A DNA stretch of 64,000 nt from Tessaracoccus flavescens (GTDB taxonomy: Bacteria > Actinomycetota > Actinomycetes > Propionibacteriales > Propionibacteriaceae). The position numbers and the translations under genes are program-made. Below the pieces are notes generated by a model. That model searched no databases, had not been told where the DNA came from, and saw only the letters and a list, made by a program, of their open reading frames with translations. Numbering within the stretch: position 1 is the stretch's first letter; each line of letters begins with the position of its first letter. The stretch is from assembly GCF_001998865.1 (NCBI RefSeq), contig NZ_CP019607.1:3162001-3226000 (forward strand), written 5' to 3'. Below are positions 19,216 through 28,369 of the stretch, piece after piece.

Positions 19216-22199
19216 GACCTACCTCCGAGGATTCCGGTGTAGAGGGCGACGGACCAGGCGCCGAACGCGCTGGACTGGCCGTTGGACGGGTCGCCGGCCG
19301 CAGGCGGGTCGACGAAGAGTTCGGACACCTCATCGTCGTAGAACATGGCCCACGCAGGACCAACCGAACTCCACTTGTCGTGCCGGAAACCGGGCCGGCC
19401 CCGCCACTGACGTGGATCGAACCGGCCGCGAGCCACATCCTCGGCGTACGCGATGCCTGCCGTGGCAGGCACCGGCACCAGGCGATGCTGGCCGAGGGCG
19501 TAGGCGCGCAGCACCGTCGCGAGCCTCTCCCGAGCGGCCACCTGCTCGGGAACACCGAGGGAGCGGTCGTCGACCATCAACGACTTCCAGTCGCCCGGCA
19601 CCTGGACCAGCCGGAAGAACCGGGCCAGCGTCGGCGACCCGGCGGCAGTCAGGGCCAGCGACTCGAGCCATGGCGCGATCAGCTTGTCCGCCCCCTTGCT
19701 CGCGGTGACCGACACGGGTGAACCACCGCGGAGTCGGATCTCGTCCACGAGCCGGATCGAGCCGACCCCCGGGAGATCGAAGTCGAGGTCCACCGGCACG
19801 TCGGTGACGTCCTGCTGGTAGAGCGGACCGGCCTGACTCCAGAGCAACTCGGCCTGCGACTTGGCGCGCGAGAACTCGACGCGGCCGATCTCGTCGGGAG
19901 GGAGTTCCTCGTTGCTGCGCAGCGTGCGGATAACCGTCTCGAGTGGCGTGCCGCTCTTGAGCGCGTCGAGCAGGGTCGTGGTCACCTGCCAGTGGGCGAG
20001 CCCGTTCAGCTCAAGGGGCATCTCGTCGCTCAGCGCCGGTTCCGAGTAGAGGGGAAGGCTTGCGGCGGAGCGCAGGAACGCCTTGGCCGGGTCGGCGAGG
20101 AATCGTGCCAACTGGTCGAGCGAGACCTGCTGCGGCAGCTGGCCGACGGGGCGTGTGCGCGCCTGTTCCCGCCGCCGTGCCCGTGGCGTGCCCTCCGGCG
20201 CGGCGCTGCGCCGGGCGAGCGCTCCAGCATGGGCGGCGGCATCGAAGCTCGCTGGATCGTGGAAGTTGGCCTCCGACGTCGCCGTCGGCGGATGCCGGAC
20301 GGGTTCGGGGGTCGCGCCAAGTTCCTCGAGCAGCCAACTGACTGCCGCGGGCGGTGCCATCTCGTCGTTGGTGCGCTGGGAGTAGGCCTGGCGCACGATC
20401 AGCAGACGCTCGGCGGAGCGGGCGTGGCCAAGGAGATGGGCGAGCCGGCGCCTGCGGAGATCGGGCGCCAGATCGCCGAGGTCGAGGGCGTCGGGGGCCT
20501 GCCCGGAGGGGCCAGGGACGACGTCGTCGGTGACACCGAGCAGGGCGACGAGACGAAACTCCACATGGCGCAGTTCCCCGAGCGGCGCCACGAGCAGCGA
20601 CCCGTTGCCCGCGGCGACCCGTGCGCGGGGCGCGCGCTCGGTCGAGGCAAGCAGATGCGCGAACTCGCCCCTGGTGAGCAGAGTGGTCCCGCCGACATGG
20701 TCGGCCTCGAGCCGGGCGAGGACCGAGTGCGCGTGCAGCAGTTGCCATTCATCGTCGCGCGGCAGTCCGAGAAGTTCGGTGATGATGCTGCGGGTGCGGA
20801 CGACCCACTGCGTGATCGGCGCCGGGGTGGAGGTCTCGGCGATGAGCCGGCGCAGCCGCGAGACGATCTCACAGAGGGCGCCCACTGTCTCAAGATCGGA
20901 CGACTCGACGGCCTCGGTGCCCGCGAGCTGGACTCCGCCTTCATGCCCGTCGGCCACGGCGAGGCCGACCAGTAGCCGGTCCAGCCCGCGCATCCAGGTG
21001 TTCTGGGCGAGGCCCTCCAGGTGGAAGGCCGACCGGTGCTGGGCGTCCATGCCCCAGCGGACGCCCGCACCGCCGACGAGTTCGACGATGGCCTGCCGGT
21101 CGGACAGGCGCCACCGGTGGGCGATGGGCGAGCTGAGCAGCAGCTCGACCAACTGGGTGGCCGACGCCCGGAGCTCCCCGAGCCGCAGCAGCGTGGTGAG
21201 GACGCCGAGAACGGGGTTGTGCGCCTGGCCCGCCACCGCCTGGACACGCAGACCGCGGCCAGGGTGTCCACCGTCGACGGCCACCGTGAAGGCGGCGTCG
21301 AGCAGCGTGGCATAGCGCTCGGGCCTCGGACAGATGATGGCCACGTCTCGCGGTTCGAGAGTCGGGTCGGCCGCGAAGGCGCGGGTGAGTTCGTCGCGCA
21401 GCACCTCCACCTGTCGGGCCGGGCCGTGGGAGTCGTGCAACTGCACCGCGGGAACCGCGGCGGGCGGATCCGGCAGGTCGACGATCTCATCGGCCGCCTC
21501 CCAGGCGGCGCCGGGTGACTCGGCGGCCGCGAGCACGGTGAGTGACCCGAGCGCCTCGAGCACCGCCCGTTGTGGAACCGTCAGCTCGTCAACCGCGAAC
21601 AGCACCGTCGGCGTGGTGTCCAGGCGCGCCGACTCGACGAGGGACTCGAGGATCTCGACCGGATCCACCTCGAGCGAGGTGACCGCCGCACGCAGCAACG
21701 CAGGCTGCCAGGCCCACTGCGGTGGCAGTTCGGCGCCGTCGGGGCCGAGGTCGTCGCCCTCGAGCCACGACGCGAGGAGGTCAGGGGTCACGTCGACATA
21801 CCAGCGCAGCAGGCGCGCGAGCCTTGCAGAGGTCGCCCGCCTGCCTCCGACGCGTCGCGGGTCGACGGCGCGGGCCAGCACGGGGTACTCGCCGCTCAAC
21901 TCGTCGATCGCCTCCCACACGGCAAGTTCGAGCGGCGTCCCGAGCCATCGGGAACGGTCGCGCGCAACGCCTGCCCGCTCGGCCAGCTGGCTCATGAGCT
22001 GAGCCGGGGTCACGTAGTCGATCCCGGCCGAGATGCCGAGCCGTGCCGCCACCTCCTGCCCGACGATCCGGCCGGTGGCCGCCGACGACACCACGACGCG
22101 GGAGAACGCGAACGGATCGGTGTTGGAGGTGCGCAACTGGTCGGCGAGCCGGTCGAGCAGCCCCGCCCACCGGTGGCCGCGCACGAGGCTCACACCCAT
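19212..22199 (-). CDS. recC: Exodeoxyribonuclease V gamma subunit RecC
   Basis: A 995-residue subunit of RecBCD. RecC has a decayed helicase fold that holds the complex together and scans for Chi. The opening VRGHRWAGLLDRLADQL, the RVVVSSAATGRIVGQEVA segment and PRDVAIICPRPERYA are characteristic. The start is set at the ATG at 22199 (MGVSLVRGH), with AAGGGCAGGG upstream; an in-frame ATG nine codons further upstream is less likely. First gene of the operon, 113 bp from divergent uvrD2. Confidence 0.93.
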   Translation of the reverse strand: MGVSLVRGHRWAGLLDRLADQLRTSNTDPFAFSRVVVSSAATGRIVGQEVAARLGISAGIDYVTPAQLMSQLAERAGVARDRSRWLGTPLELAVWEAIDELSGEYPVLARAVDPRRVGGRRATSARLARLLRWYVDVTPDLLASWLEGDDLGPDGAELPPQWAWQPALLRAAVTSLEVDPVEILESLVESARLDTTPTVLFAVDELTVPQRAVLEALGSLTVLAAAESPGAAWEAADEIVDLPDPPAAVPAVQLHDSHGPARQVEVLRDELTRAFAADPTLEPRDVAIICPRPERYATLLDAAFTVAVDGGHPGRGLRVQAVAGQAHNPVLGVLTTLLRLGELRASATQLVELLLSSPIAHRWRLSDRQAIVELVGGAGVRWGMDAQHRSAFHLEGLAQNTWMRGLDRLLVGLAVADGHEGGVQLAGTEAVESSDLETVGALCEIVSRLRRLIAETSTPAPITQWVVRTRSIITELLGLPRDDEWQLLHAHSVLARLEADHVGGTTLLTRGEFAHLLASTERAPRARVAAGNGSLLVAPLGELRHVEFRLVALLGVTDDVVPGPSGQAPDALDLGDLAPDLRRRRLAHLLGHARSAERLLIVRQAYSQRTNDEMAPPAAVSWLLEELGATPEPVRHPPTATSEANFHDPASFDAAAHAGALARRSAAPEGTPRARRREQARTRPVGQLPQQVSLDQLARFLADPAKAFLRSAASLPLYSEPALSDEMPLELNGLAHWQVTTTLLDALKSGTPLETVIRTLRSNEELPPDEIGRVEFSRAKSQAELLWSQAGPLYQQDVTDVPVDLDFDLPGVGSIRLVDEIRLRGGSPVSVTASKGADKLIAPWLESLALTAAGSPTLARFFRLVQVPGDWKSLMVDDRSLGVPEQVAARERLATVLRAYALGQHRLVPVPATAGIAYAEDVARGRFDPRQWRGRPGFRHDKWSSVGPAWAMFYDDEVSELFVDPPAAGDPSNGQSSAFGAWSVALYTGILGGRS

Positions 22200-22312
22200 C
22201 GTCGACCCTGCCCTTCCTCGGCCCACCGGGCCACTCGAGAATCCTGAATCATCACCCTACTGGGAGGCTCGGACGGTTTCCGGTTGGCATTGTGTCAGTG
22301 GGCGCAACGACA

Positions 22313-24346
22313 ATGAAACGTGTGAGCGACCAGATACTCGATGCCCTCGACCCGGAACAGCGACGCGTGGCCACGATGCTTGAGCACCCGGTCGTGGTCC
22401 TTGCCGGGGCAGGGACGGGCAAGACGCGGGCGATCACGCACCGGATCGCCTACGCGGTGCGTGAGGGTCGCTACGACGCGGCAGGCACGCTCGCCGTCAC
22501 CTTCACCACGCGCGCCGCTGGCGAAATGCGCTCCCGGCTCGCCTCGCTCGGCGTGCGCGCCGCGCAGGCCCGCACCATCCACTCGGCCGCGCTCAGGCAG
22601 TGCCAGTTCTTCTGGCCGCAGGCCTACGGGGTCGACTTCCCGCGCGTCGCGGAGAACACCTTCGGTCTCGTTGCCCGGGCCGCGCACCAGGTCCTCGGGT
22701 CGTCCGATACGGCGTTGGTGCGCGACCTCGACTCCGAGATCTCCTGGGCGAAGACGAGCAACGTCAGCGCCGCCCGGTACCCAGACGTGGCGGGGGTGCG
22801 GTCGGTCAACGGGGCGACCCCGGCGCAGGTCTCCGCGGTGATGGCCCATTACGAGAAGCAGAAGCTGACCGAGGGATCAGTCGACTTCAACGACATCCTG
22901 ATGTGCAATGCCGTCCTGCTCAGCGAGCATCCGGAGATCGGCGAGCGGATCCGCGGCACCTACCGGCACTTCGTCGTCGACGAGTACCAGGACGTCTCAG
23001 CGCTGCAGCACCGGCTGATCTCACTGTGGGTCGACGGCCGCGACGACGTGTGCGTCGTCGGTGACCCCAACCAGGCCATCCACTCGTTCGCCGGGGCGGA
23101 CGCCGCCTACCTGCTCGGCTTCGCCTCGGACCATCCGGGGGCGCAGACCGTGCGGCTCGTCCGCAACTACCGGTCCTCCCCGGAGGTGATCTCCTCGGCG
23201 AACAAGGTGATGCGGATCCGTGAGGGTGGCCCCTCCGCGCTGCGCGCGACCAGGCACTCCGGGCCGCGGCCGAGCTTCCACGGGGAGCCTGATGAGCGCA
23301 CCGAGGCCGCAGGCATCGCGGCCTGGATGAAGGCCGCCCACGCCGAGGGCACGCCATGGTCCGAACTGGCGGTGCTCTACCGGATCAACGCGCAGTCGCC
23401 GGCCCTTGAGGCGGCGCTGACCGAGGCTGGCGTTCCCTACACCGTCCGCGGCACGGAGCGCTTCTACGACCGGGCCGAGGTGCGCCAGGCGGTGCTCGAG
23501 TTCGGTCGGGTGGCGTCGCGACAGCCGCAGTTGAGCCCAGGCGAGGTCATGGGCCAGGTGCTGGGCGGGCTCGGTTGGAGGCCGGACGCGCCGTCGGGGC
23601 AGGGGCGCCAGCGGGAACGCTGGGAGTCGCTCGACGCGGTGCGCACCATGGTGGGCGAGGAGGACGAAGCCCGCGACGGGTGGACAGGTGAGCAGGCCGC
23701 GGCCTGGCTCCAGGAGAGGGCAAGCTGGCAGGCGAGCCCGGTGGCATCTGCGGTCACCCTCTCGACGCTGCACGCCGCGAAAGGCCTCGAGTGGGACGCC
23801 GTCGCGATCATCGGAGTGCGCGAGGGGCTGATCCCCTTCGTGCTCAGCCAGGAGGAGCCTGCGCTGTCCGAGGAGCGCCGACTGCTCTACGTCGGCTTCA
23901 CCCGTGCCCGCAGAGAACTCAGGGTCAGTTGGGCCGCGTCGCGCGGCAACGCCACGCGTTCACGCTTCATCGCCGACCAGGTCACCGGCCCCGCCACCGT
24001 CAGCAGACAGACGAAGCGCGGATCATCCTCGTCGAAGTCTCGCGCGTGTCGTGTCTGCGGCAACCTCCTGCACACCGCGGCCGAGCGCAAGCTGAGCAGG
24101 CACGAGGACTGCGAGGTCACCTACGATGAGGCCCTCTTCGAGGCGTTGCGCGCCTGGCGGAAAGCCGAGGCCGACGGTGCGAGCGTTCCAGCGTTCGTCG
24201 TGTTCACCGACGCGACGCTGCTCGCGATCGCTGAGGCGGTGCCCACGTCCGAGCAGGATCTGCTGCGGCTCCCGGGGATCGGGCAGTCGAAGGTGAAGAA
24301 GTACGGCGGAGGGGTCCTCGGCGTCATCGAGGGGCATCGAGCCTGA
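22313..24346 (+). CDS. uvrD2: ATP-dependent DNA helicase UvrD2 with zinc motif and HRDC domain
   Basis: A 677-residue superfamily 1 helicase. Walker A AGAGTGKTRAI is at 31-41, motif II VVDEYQDVSALQ near 222, VTLSTLHAAKGLEWDAV near 480. After the helicase core a C-x2-C (CRVC) and an H-x2-C (HEDC) 15 residues later form a putative zinc site, corresponding to the tetracysteine motif of mycobacterial UvrD2 but with one ligand as histidine. An HRDC domain ends the protein (LLRLPGIGQSKVKKYG). Domain order matches M. tuberculosis UvrD2, an essential helicase there. The ATG at 22313 was chosen; a GTG at 22322 is possible. Confidence 0.92.
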   Translation: MKRVSDQILDALDPEQRRVATMLEHPVVVLAGAGTGKTRAITHRIAYAVREGRYDAAGTLAVTFTTRAAGEMRSRLASLGVRAAQARTIHSAALRQCQFFWPQAYGVDFPRVAENTFGLVARAAHQVLGSSDTALVRDLDSEISWAKTSNVSAARYPDVAGVRSVNGATPAQVSAVMAHYEKQKLTEGSVDFNDILMCNAVLLSEHPEIGERIRGTYRHFVVDEYQDVSALQHRLISLWVDGRDDVCVVGDPNQAIHSFAGADAAYLLGFASDHPGAQTVRLVRNYRSSPEVISSANKVMRIREGGPSALRATRHSGPRPSFHGEPDERTEAAGIAAWMKAAHAEGTPWSELAVLYRINAQSPALEAALTEAGVPYTVRGTERFYDRAEVRQAVLEFGRVASRQPQLSPGEVMGQVLGGLGWRPDAPSGQGRQRERWESLDAVRTMVGEEDEARDGWTGEQAAAWLQERASWQASPVASAVTLSTLHAAKGLEWDAVAIIGVREGLIPFVLSQEEPALSEERRLLYVGFTRARRELRVSWAASRGNATRSRFIADQVTGPATVSRQTKRGSSSSKSRACRVCGNLLHTAAERKLSRHEDCEVTYDEALFEALRAWRKAEADGASVPAFVVFTDATLLAIAEAVPTSEQDLLRLPGIGQSKVKKYGGGVLGVIEGHRA

Positions 24347-24878
24347 GCCCACCGCCGGTGATGGGCTCGGTGCGGGGCGTGGTGCAGCCGGAGACCGGGC
24401 AGTCGCCCTGCCGCGGCCAGAGTGCCAGTTCGAGCCCTGGGTGGGACAGATGCCAGCGCCAGCTCACGCCAATAAGTTCGCTGTGCATGGAGGCCCCCAT
24501 CGACAGGCACTGCAGCGCGGTCCACGCCCCCACCCAGGCGCCGAGCAGCGGCGCATCGCCACCCGTGGCCTGCGTCGTCGATCCGGCCAGGCAGCGGGGG
24601 CACGGACCCGATCCGGCGCCGAGGACGGGACCGATCTCGCCTCGTCGCGAGTCCCACCTGGCATAGAGCCCGGCCCCGGCGAAGGCCTCGGCCTCGAGGA
24701 CCGGCTGGGTTCCCGGCTCGAAGGCGAGCACCGTGACGTCAGCGCCGATGCCGGCGCCGGGGGAGCGGAGCGCCTGCGCGGGAGTCAGGTGCCGCACGAT
24801 CAGCGGCGAGCGTAACGCCCGGACGAGCACCCGGGCTGGCGAGGGTTCTGCGACGAGGTGGACACGGATGCCTGGCAT
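24324..24878 (-). CDS. Cyclodehydratase/ThiF-like conserved protein (orphan)
   Basis: A 184-residue protein resembling the C-terminal part of E1-like (ThiF) and TOMM cyclodehydratase proteins: the GPCPRCLAGST segment near residue 90 is the usual cysteine-containing turn, and two further cysteines lie near the end (GDCPVSGC), giving possible paired zinc ligands. It lacks the nucleotide-binding GxGxxG of full E1 enzymes. No precursor peptide or oxidase gene is near, so a peptide-modifying role is not supported; similar proteins sit beside uvrD2 in other actinomycetes. Its 3' end overlaps uvrD2 convergently by 23 bp. Confidence 0.6.
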   Translation of the reverse strand: MPGIRVHLVAEPSPARVLVRALRSPLIVRHLTPAQALRSPGAGIGADVTVLAFEPGTQPVLEAEAFAGAGLYARWDSRRGEIGPVLGAGSGPCPRCLAGSTTQATGGDAPLLGAWVGAWTALQCLSMGASMHSELIGVSWRWHLSHPGLELALWPRQGDCPVSGCTTPRTEPITGGGLRLDAPR

Positions 24879-24956
24879 GACGCAAAGCTCACCCCGGCTC
24901 CCGGTCGGGTAGGCGACCGGTCAGGCCTCGGACAACACCGTCCCCCGAGACGACAA

Positions 24957-24992
24957 CGACGGGTGTGGCGGATCGTTCCGCCACCCCCGTCG
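24957..24992 (-). terminator. Hairpin after the DUF5679 gene
   Basis: CGACGGGTGTGGCGGA pairs with TCCGCCACCCCCGTCG apart from one mismatch, with a four-base loop. It lies 20 bp after the DUF5679 stop. No U-run follows. Confidence 0.6.
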
Positions 24993-25012
24993 GAGTGCAG
25001 GGTCGGGCTGGC

Positions 25013-25174
25013 TCAGGCCTTGCCGAGAATGCGGTTCAGGTTGGTGCCGCACACGGGGCACTTGCCCTTGGCCATCTTGGTGCCCTTGTCGTTGACGACA
25101 ACCTCTCCCTTGGCGTCGCGCTTCTCCTTGCACTTGACGCAGTAGAAAGAACCTTCCCAGGTCTCCGTAGCCAT
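25013..25174 (-). CDS. DUF5679 zinc-ribbon protein
   Basis: A 53-residue basic protein with a C-x2-C pair (YCVKCKEKR) and a second C-x2-C (KCPVCGTNLNRILGKA), the standard DUF5679 pattern of a small zinc ribbon. Function is unknown. The ATG at 25174 has AGGAGG 5 nt upstream; a longer frame to 25264 lacks a ribosome binding site. It sits in the conserved neighbourhood between uvrD2 and the DUF2342 gene. Confidence 0.85.
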   Translation of the reverse strand: MATETWEGSFYCVKCKEKRDAKGEVVVNDKGTKMAKGKCPVCGTNLNRILGKA

Positions 25175-25387
25175 ATTTCCTCCTTGTGGGTGGCCGCCGA
25201 GGTTCAGCGGCCTTGTCAACTGTAACTGGGTGCCGAGCCACGCGTGCGTGACACTCCCAGACACGGCGGAGTCCCGGGTGCTCGATCCGCCTTCCCCTGC
25301 GAATTGAGCCTCCGGGACTCACGGGTACAAAGTCTTGCGTGCCGATGCGGGCACGTCAAGCGACTTTGCGGTAATCAGCCCGATTTC

Positions 25388-26704
25388 TCACTCTCCGAGC
25401 AGCTTGCGCAGCTCGGTGTCCAACTCGTCCTCGGCCGTGTCGGGGGCATCCTGGCCCGTCGCGAAGGACAGCGGGTCGGCGAGATGCGACTTCGTCGGTA
25501 GCAGGTCGGGGTGCCCCCAGACGGCGTCGCGGCCGGCCTGGCCTCGCTCATGCTCGACGGCGGCCCACAGGTTCCTCGCATCGCGCACGAGCCGCGGACG
25601 CAGATCGAGGCCGACCAGCTCCGAGAACACGCTGGTCACCGGGGTGGCGGAGGCGCGGCGCCGGTTCAGTACCTCACCGAGCTGGGCCGCGTGAGGCATC
25701 CACGGGGCCGTCGCCTTCGCCACGACATGGTCGACCCAGCCCTCGACGAGGGCGAGCAGAACCTCGAGTCGCTCGAGAATCTCCAGCTGGGTGGGGGTGC
25801 TTGCCGGCTGGAAGAAGGAGCCGCGCACCGACTCACCGACGGCCACGACGTCCTCGAGCGAGAGACCCTCGAAGTTCTCAGGCTGGAACTGGCCTGCGAT
25901 GGACTCGAAGTCGATGGTGATTTCGCGGGCGAAGTGCGCAAGCAGCGCACTGAGCTGAGGGGACAGCCAGCCGACGGAGTGGAAGAGGCGCTGCCGGGCG
26001 GCCTCACGCAGCAACAGGTACAGCACGAGGTCGGAGTCGTTCGCGTCGAGATCGCGGGTGAACTGGGCGACGTTGGTCGGCAGGAGCACGACATCGCTCG
26101 GGCCGAGCAGGTTGAACCCCAGCTCGGTCCCGGTCAGGATGTCTCCGGCCACATTGGCCAGTTCGCGCTTGAGCCGGTCACGGTAGATCAGCGAGGCGGA
26201 GCTCTTCATCATGGGAGCGAGCATCTGCTGCATTCCCTGCATGGCCTCGTCCTCGACGGCGCCTCCGCGCTGGAGCGCATCGGCGAGCCCGTCGATGATC
26301 GGCTCGATCACCGCGCGCCAGCCGTCACTTGTGGCGTCGAGCCACTCGCCCCGCGTCATGGCGCGGGCGGCACGGCCGGTCTCGGCGAACTCGGTCACGG
26401 GGGTCAGCCAGGACTGGGCGAGCCGCTCGGCGTCACGCACGGCGGAGATCTCGTCCTCCCGCAGCGACGGATCGCCGCCTGACTCGGCCGCCAACTGCTT
26501 CGCGGCGGTCAGGGTCGTGCGCCACGCCGCGTCTGGGTCGCGGTCGGCGTTGGTCATGCCGAACATGAACGGGCTGCCGGGCGCCTGCAGCTTGTTCACC
26601 TGCGCGATCAGTTCCTCAAGATCGAGATCCTCTGCGTCACCGAATCCGAGCTGCTCAAGCATCCTGCGCAGCTGTTCGAAGTCGAAGGGGTTGTTGCTGG
26701 ACAT
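25388..26704 (-). CDS. DUF2342 zinc-dependent metalloprotease-like protein
   Basis: A 438-residue member of the actinobacterial DUF2342 family (putative hydrolase, zincin-like). The N-terminus is the Asn/Phe/Leu-rich NNPFDFEQLRRMLEQLGF that is typical; the EGWVDHVV segment near residue 330 holds the glutamate/histidine pair conserved in the family. Catalysis has not been shown to my knowledge. The ATG at 26704 follows GAGGAGG; it is divergent from the Lon-like protease, the same arrangement as M. tuberculosis Rv3195/Rv3194c. Confidence 0.82.
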   Translation of the reverse strand: MSSNNPFDFEQLRRMLEQLGFGDAEDLDLEELIAQVNKLQAPGSPFMFGMTNADRDPDAAWRTTLTAAKQLAAESGGDPSLREDEISAVRDAERLAQSWLTPVTEFAETGRAARAMTRGEWLDATSDGWRAVIEPIIDGLADALQRGGAVEDEAMQGMQQMLAPMMKSSASLIYRDRLKRELANVAGDILTGTELGFNLLGPSDVVLLPTNVAQFTRDLDANDSDLVLYLLLREAARQRLFHSVGWLSPQLSALLAHFAREITIDFESIAGQFQPENFEGLSLEDVVAVGESVRGSFFQPASTPTQLEILERLEVLLALVEGWVDHVVAKATAPWMPHAAQLGEVLNRRRASATPVTSVFSELVGLDLRPRLVRDARNLWAAVEHERGQAGRDAVWGHPDLLPTKSHLADPLSFATGQDAPDTAEDELDTELRKLLGE

Positions 26705-26814
26705 CGGCTTACCTCCTCGCACCCATTCTTCCGCATCAGGCAAGGGCCGCGCGAGGCGCCATCTTGGCGGCGCTTGCTAGGGTGAGCGCATCATGTGCGC
26801 AGGAGGTGGCGGCT

Positions 26815-27858
26815 GTGTCGCGTAACGCGATGGCTATCGTTTCTTCGCTGCTGTTCGCCATCCTCGCGGCGCTGCTCGTCCTGATCCCAGTGCCCTATGT
26901 GGCGCGCAGGCCAGGCCAGACGATCGATGTGCTTGGCAGCAGCGACAAGGGCCCGGTGATCGACGTCAGCGAGGTGCCGACGTTCGACACGTCCGGACGT
27001 CTGCTGATGACCACCGTCTCGACCACCCGCGTCGACTCCACCCTCAGCCTTCCAGAGGCGATCTTCGTGTACCTGGGCTCCGATTCCGAGGCCATGCCGC
27101 GCGACGTGATCTACCCGCCGGGCAAGACAAATGAGCAGGTGGAGACGGAGTCTGCGCGCTCGATGGTCGATTCGAGGACACGCGCCACCGTCGCCGCGCT
27201 CCGAGCGGCCACCATCCAGGTCGAGGACAAGCCGATGGTGACCGCCGTGTCCATCTCGGGGCCCAGCGCCGACGTCCTGCAACCCGGTGACCTGATCCTC
27301 CAGGTCAACGGCCAACCTGTCAGCGACCGCGAGGAGGTCCGCCAGGTGATCGGCCAGAGTGACGTGGGACAGGTCGTCACGCTGCAGATCTCCCGCGGCG
27401 GTGAGGAGTTGACGGTCGAGATCACACTCGCGGCCAGCACGACCGAGGCCGACCGCCCCGTGATGGGCGTCGACATCGGTCCCGGGTACCGGTACACGCC
27501 GCGGGTCACCTTCGGGGTCGATCCGTCGGTGACCGGGCCGAGTGCCGGGCTGGTGTTCGCGCTCGGCATCTACGACCGGATCACCGAGGGGGACCTGATC
27601 CAGGATGAGGTCGTCGCGGGGACGGGCACGATCGACGCCGAGGGGAGCGTCGGCAACATCGGCGGGGCCCGCGAGAAGATCAAGGGAGCAGAGCGCGACG
27701 GGGCGAGCATCTTCCTCCTTCCCGAAGGCAACTGCCCCGACGTCGAGGGCATCAAGACATCGCTGACCTTGGTAAAGGTCGCGACGCTCAGGGACGCCAT
27801 CTCGGCCCTGCAGCTCATCAACGAAGGAAACACCGCGGAGGTGCCTACCTGTGGCTGA
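26815..27858 (+). CDS. Membrane-anchored PDZ/Lon-like serine protease
   Basis: A 347-residue protein with one N-terminal transmembrane helix (about 5-26), an extracytoplasmic PDZ domain (about 140-210, with LQPGDLILQVNGQPV) and a Lon (S16) proteolytic domain. The Ser-Lys dyad is visible: S243 in TGPSAG and K288 in GGAREK, 45 residues apart as in Lon. No AAA+ domain is present. The GTG at 26815 was chosen because AGGAGG lies 6 nt upstream. It overlaps the PPA1309 gene by 8 bp and is followed by UPF0182, a conserved trio. Confidence 0.88.
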   Translation: MSRNAMAIVSSLLFAILAALLVLIPVPYVARRPGQTIDVLGSSDKGPVIDVSEVPTFDTSGRLLMTTVSTTRVDSTLSLPEAIFVYLGSDSEAMPRDVIYPPGKTNEQVETESARSMVDSRTRATVAALRAATIQVEDKPMVTAVSISGPSADVLQPGDLILQVNGQPVSDREEVRQVIGQSDVGQVVTLQISRGGEELTVEITLAASTTEADRPVMGVDIGPGYRYTPRVTFGVDPSVTGPSAGLVFALGIYDRITEGDLIQDEVVAGTGTIDAEGSVGNIGGAREKIKGAERDGASIFLLPEGNCPDVEGIKTSLTLVKVATLRDAISALQLINEGNTAEVPTCG

Positions 27859-28369
27859 CACGTCACGCCTGATCGCCTGCCTGATGGACGTGGAACGTCA
27901 CGTCTCGTCCGCAGGCTGGGACCAGCCGACCCGACTGTTCGCGCTCGTCACGACGAGCACGCTGCTGGAGGTCGAACCCCAGCTGCGGGGGCGGGTCCCA
28001 GAGACCGCCCCGGACGCGCTGACCGCGATCGAGCAGGACGAGTTCACCGCGACCGACAACCTGTTCGAGCGCCTGAACTCGATCTTCTGGCCCGAGACGG
28101 TCGAGGGCTGCGCCATCGCGCTGGAGCGCGCCTTCCTTCCGCCGCAGTTCGAGGCGGATCTCCCCGAGGACCCGGACGAGGCGGCAGACTTCGTCGCGAA
28201 GCACCCGAACAAGACCGACGTGCGGGTCGTCGTCGGCGTCCTGCGCGACGGCACGAAGCACGGCCTCGCCCGCCTCGTGAGTGATCCAGACGACCTGCTC
28301 GGGGCCGAGGACCTCGTCCCCGGGCTCGCCGAAGGACTGTTCGACACCTTCCGGAGCGACGAATCATGA
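27851..28369 (+). CDS. PPA1309-family protein
   Basis: A 172-residue acidic soluble protein of the PPA1309 family, named from Cutibacterium acnes, with no known function. No signal peptide or membrane helix is seen. It starts with GTG inside the protease gene and its stop overlaps the UPF0182 start (ATGA), so the three genes are translationally coupled. Conserved segments include GWDQPTRLFALV near the start and VRVVVGVLRDGTKHGLAR near residue 120. Confidence 0.8.
   Translation: MADTSRLIACLMDVERHVSSAGWDQPTRLFALVTTSTLLEVEPQLRGRVPETAPDALTAIEQDEFTATDNLFERLNSIFWPETVEGCAIALERAFLPPQFEADLPEDPDEAADFVAKHPNKTDVRVVVGVLRDGTKHGLARLVSDPDDLLGAEDLVPGLAEGLFDTFRSDES

Noticed and set aside
24324..26704. A TOMM/RiPP biosynthetic cluster around the cyclodehydratase-like protein
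   Set aside because: No precursor peptide, dehydrogenase or YcaO protein is present; the neighbours are housekeeping-type conserved genes.
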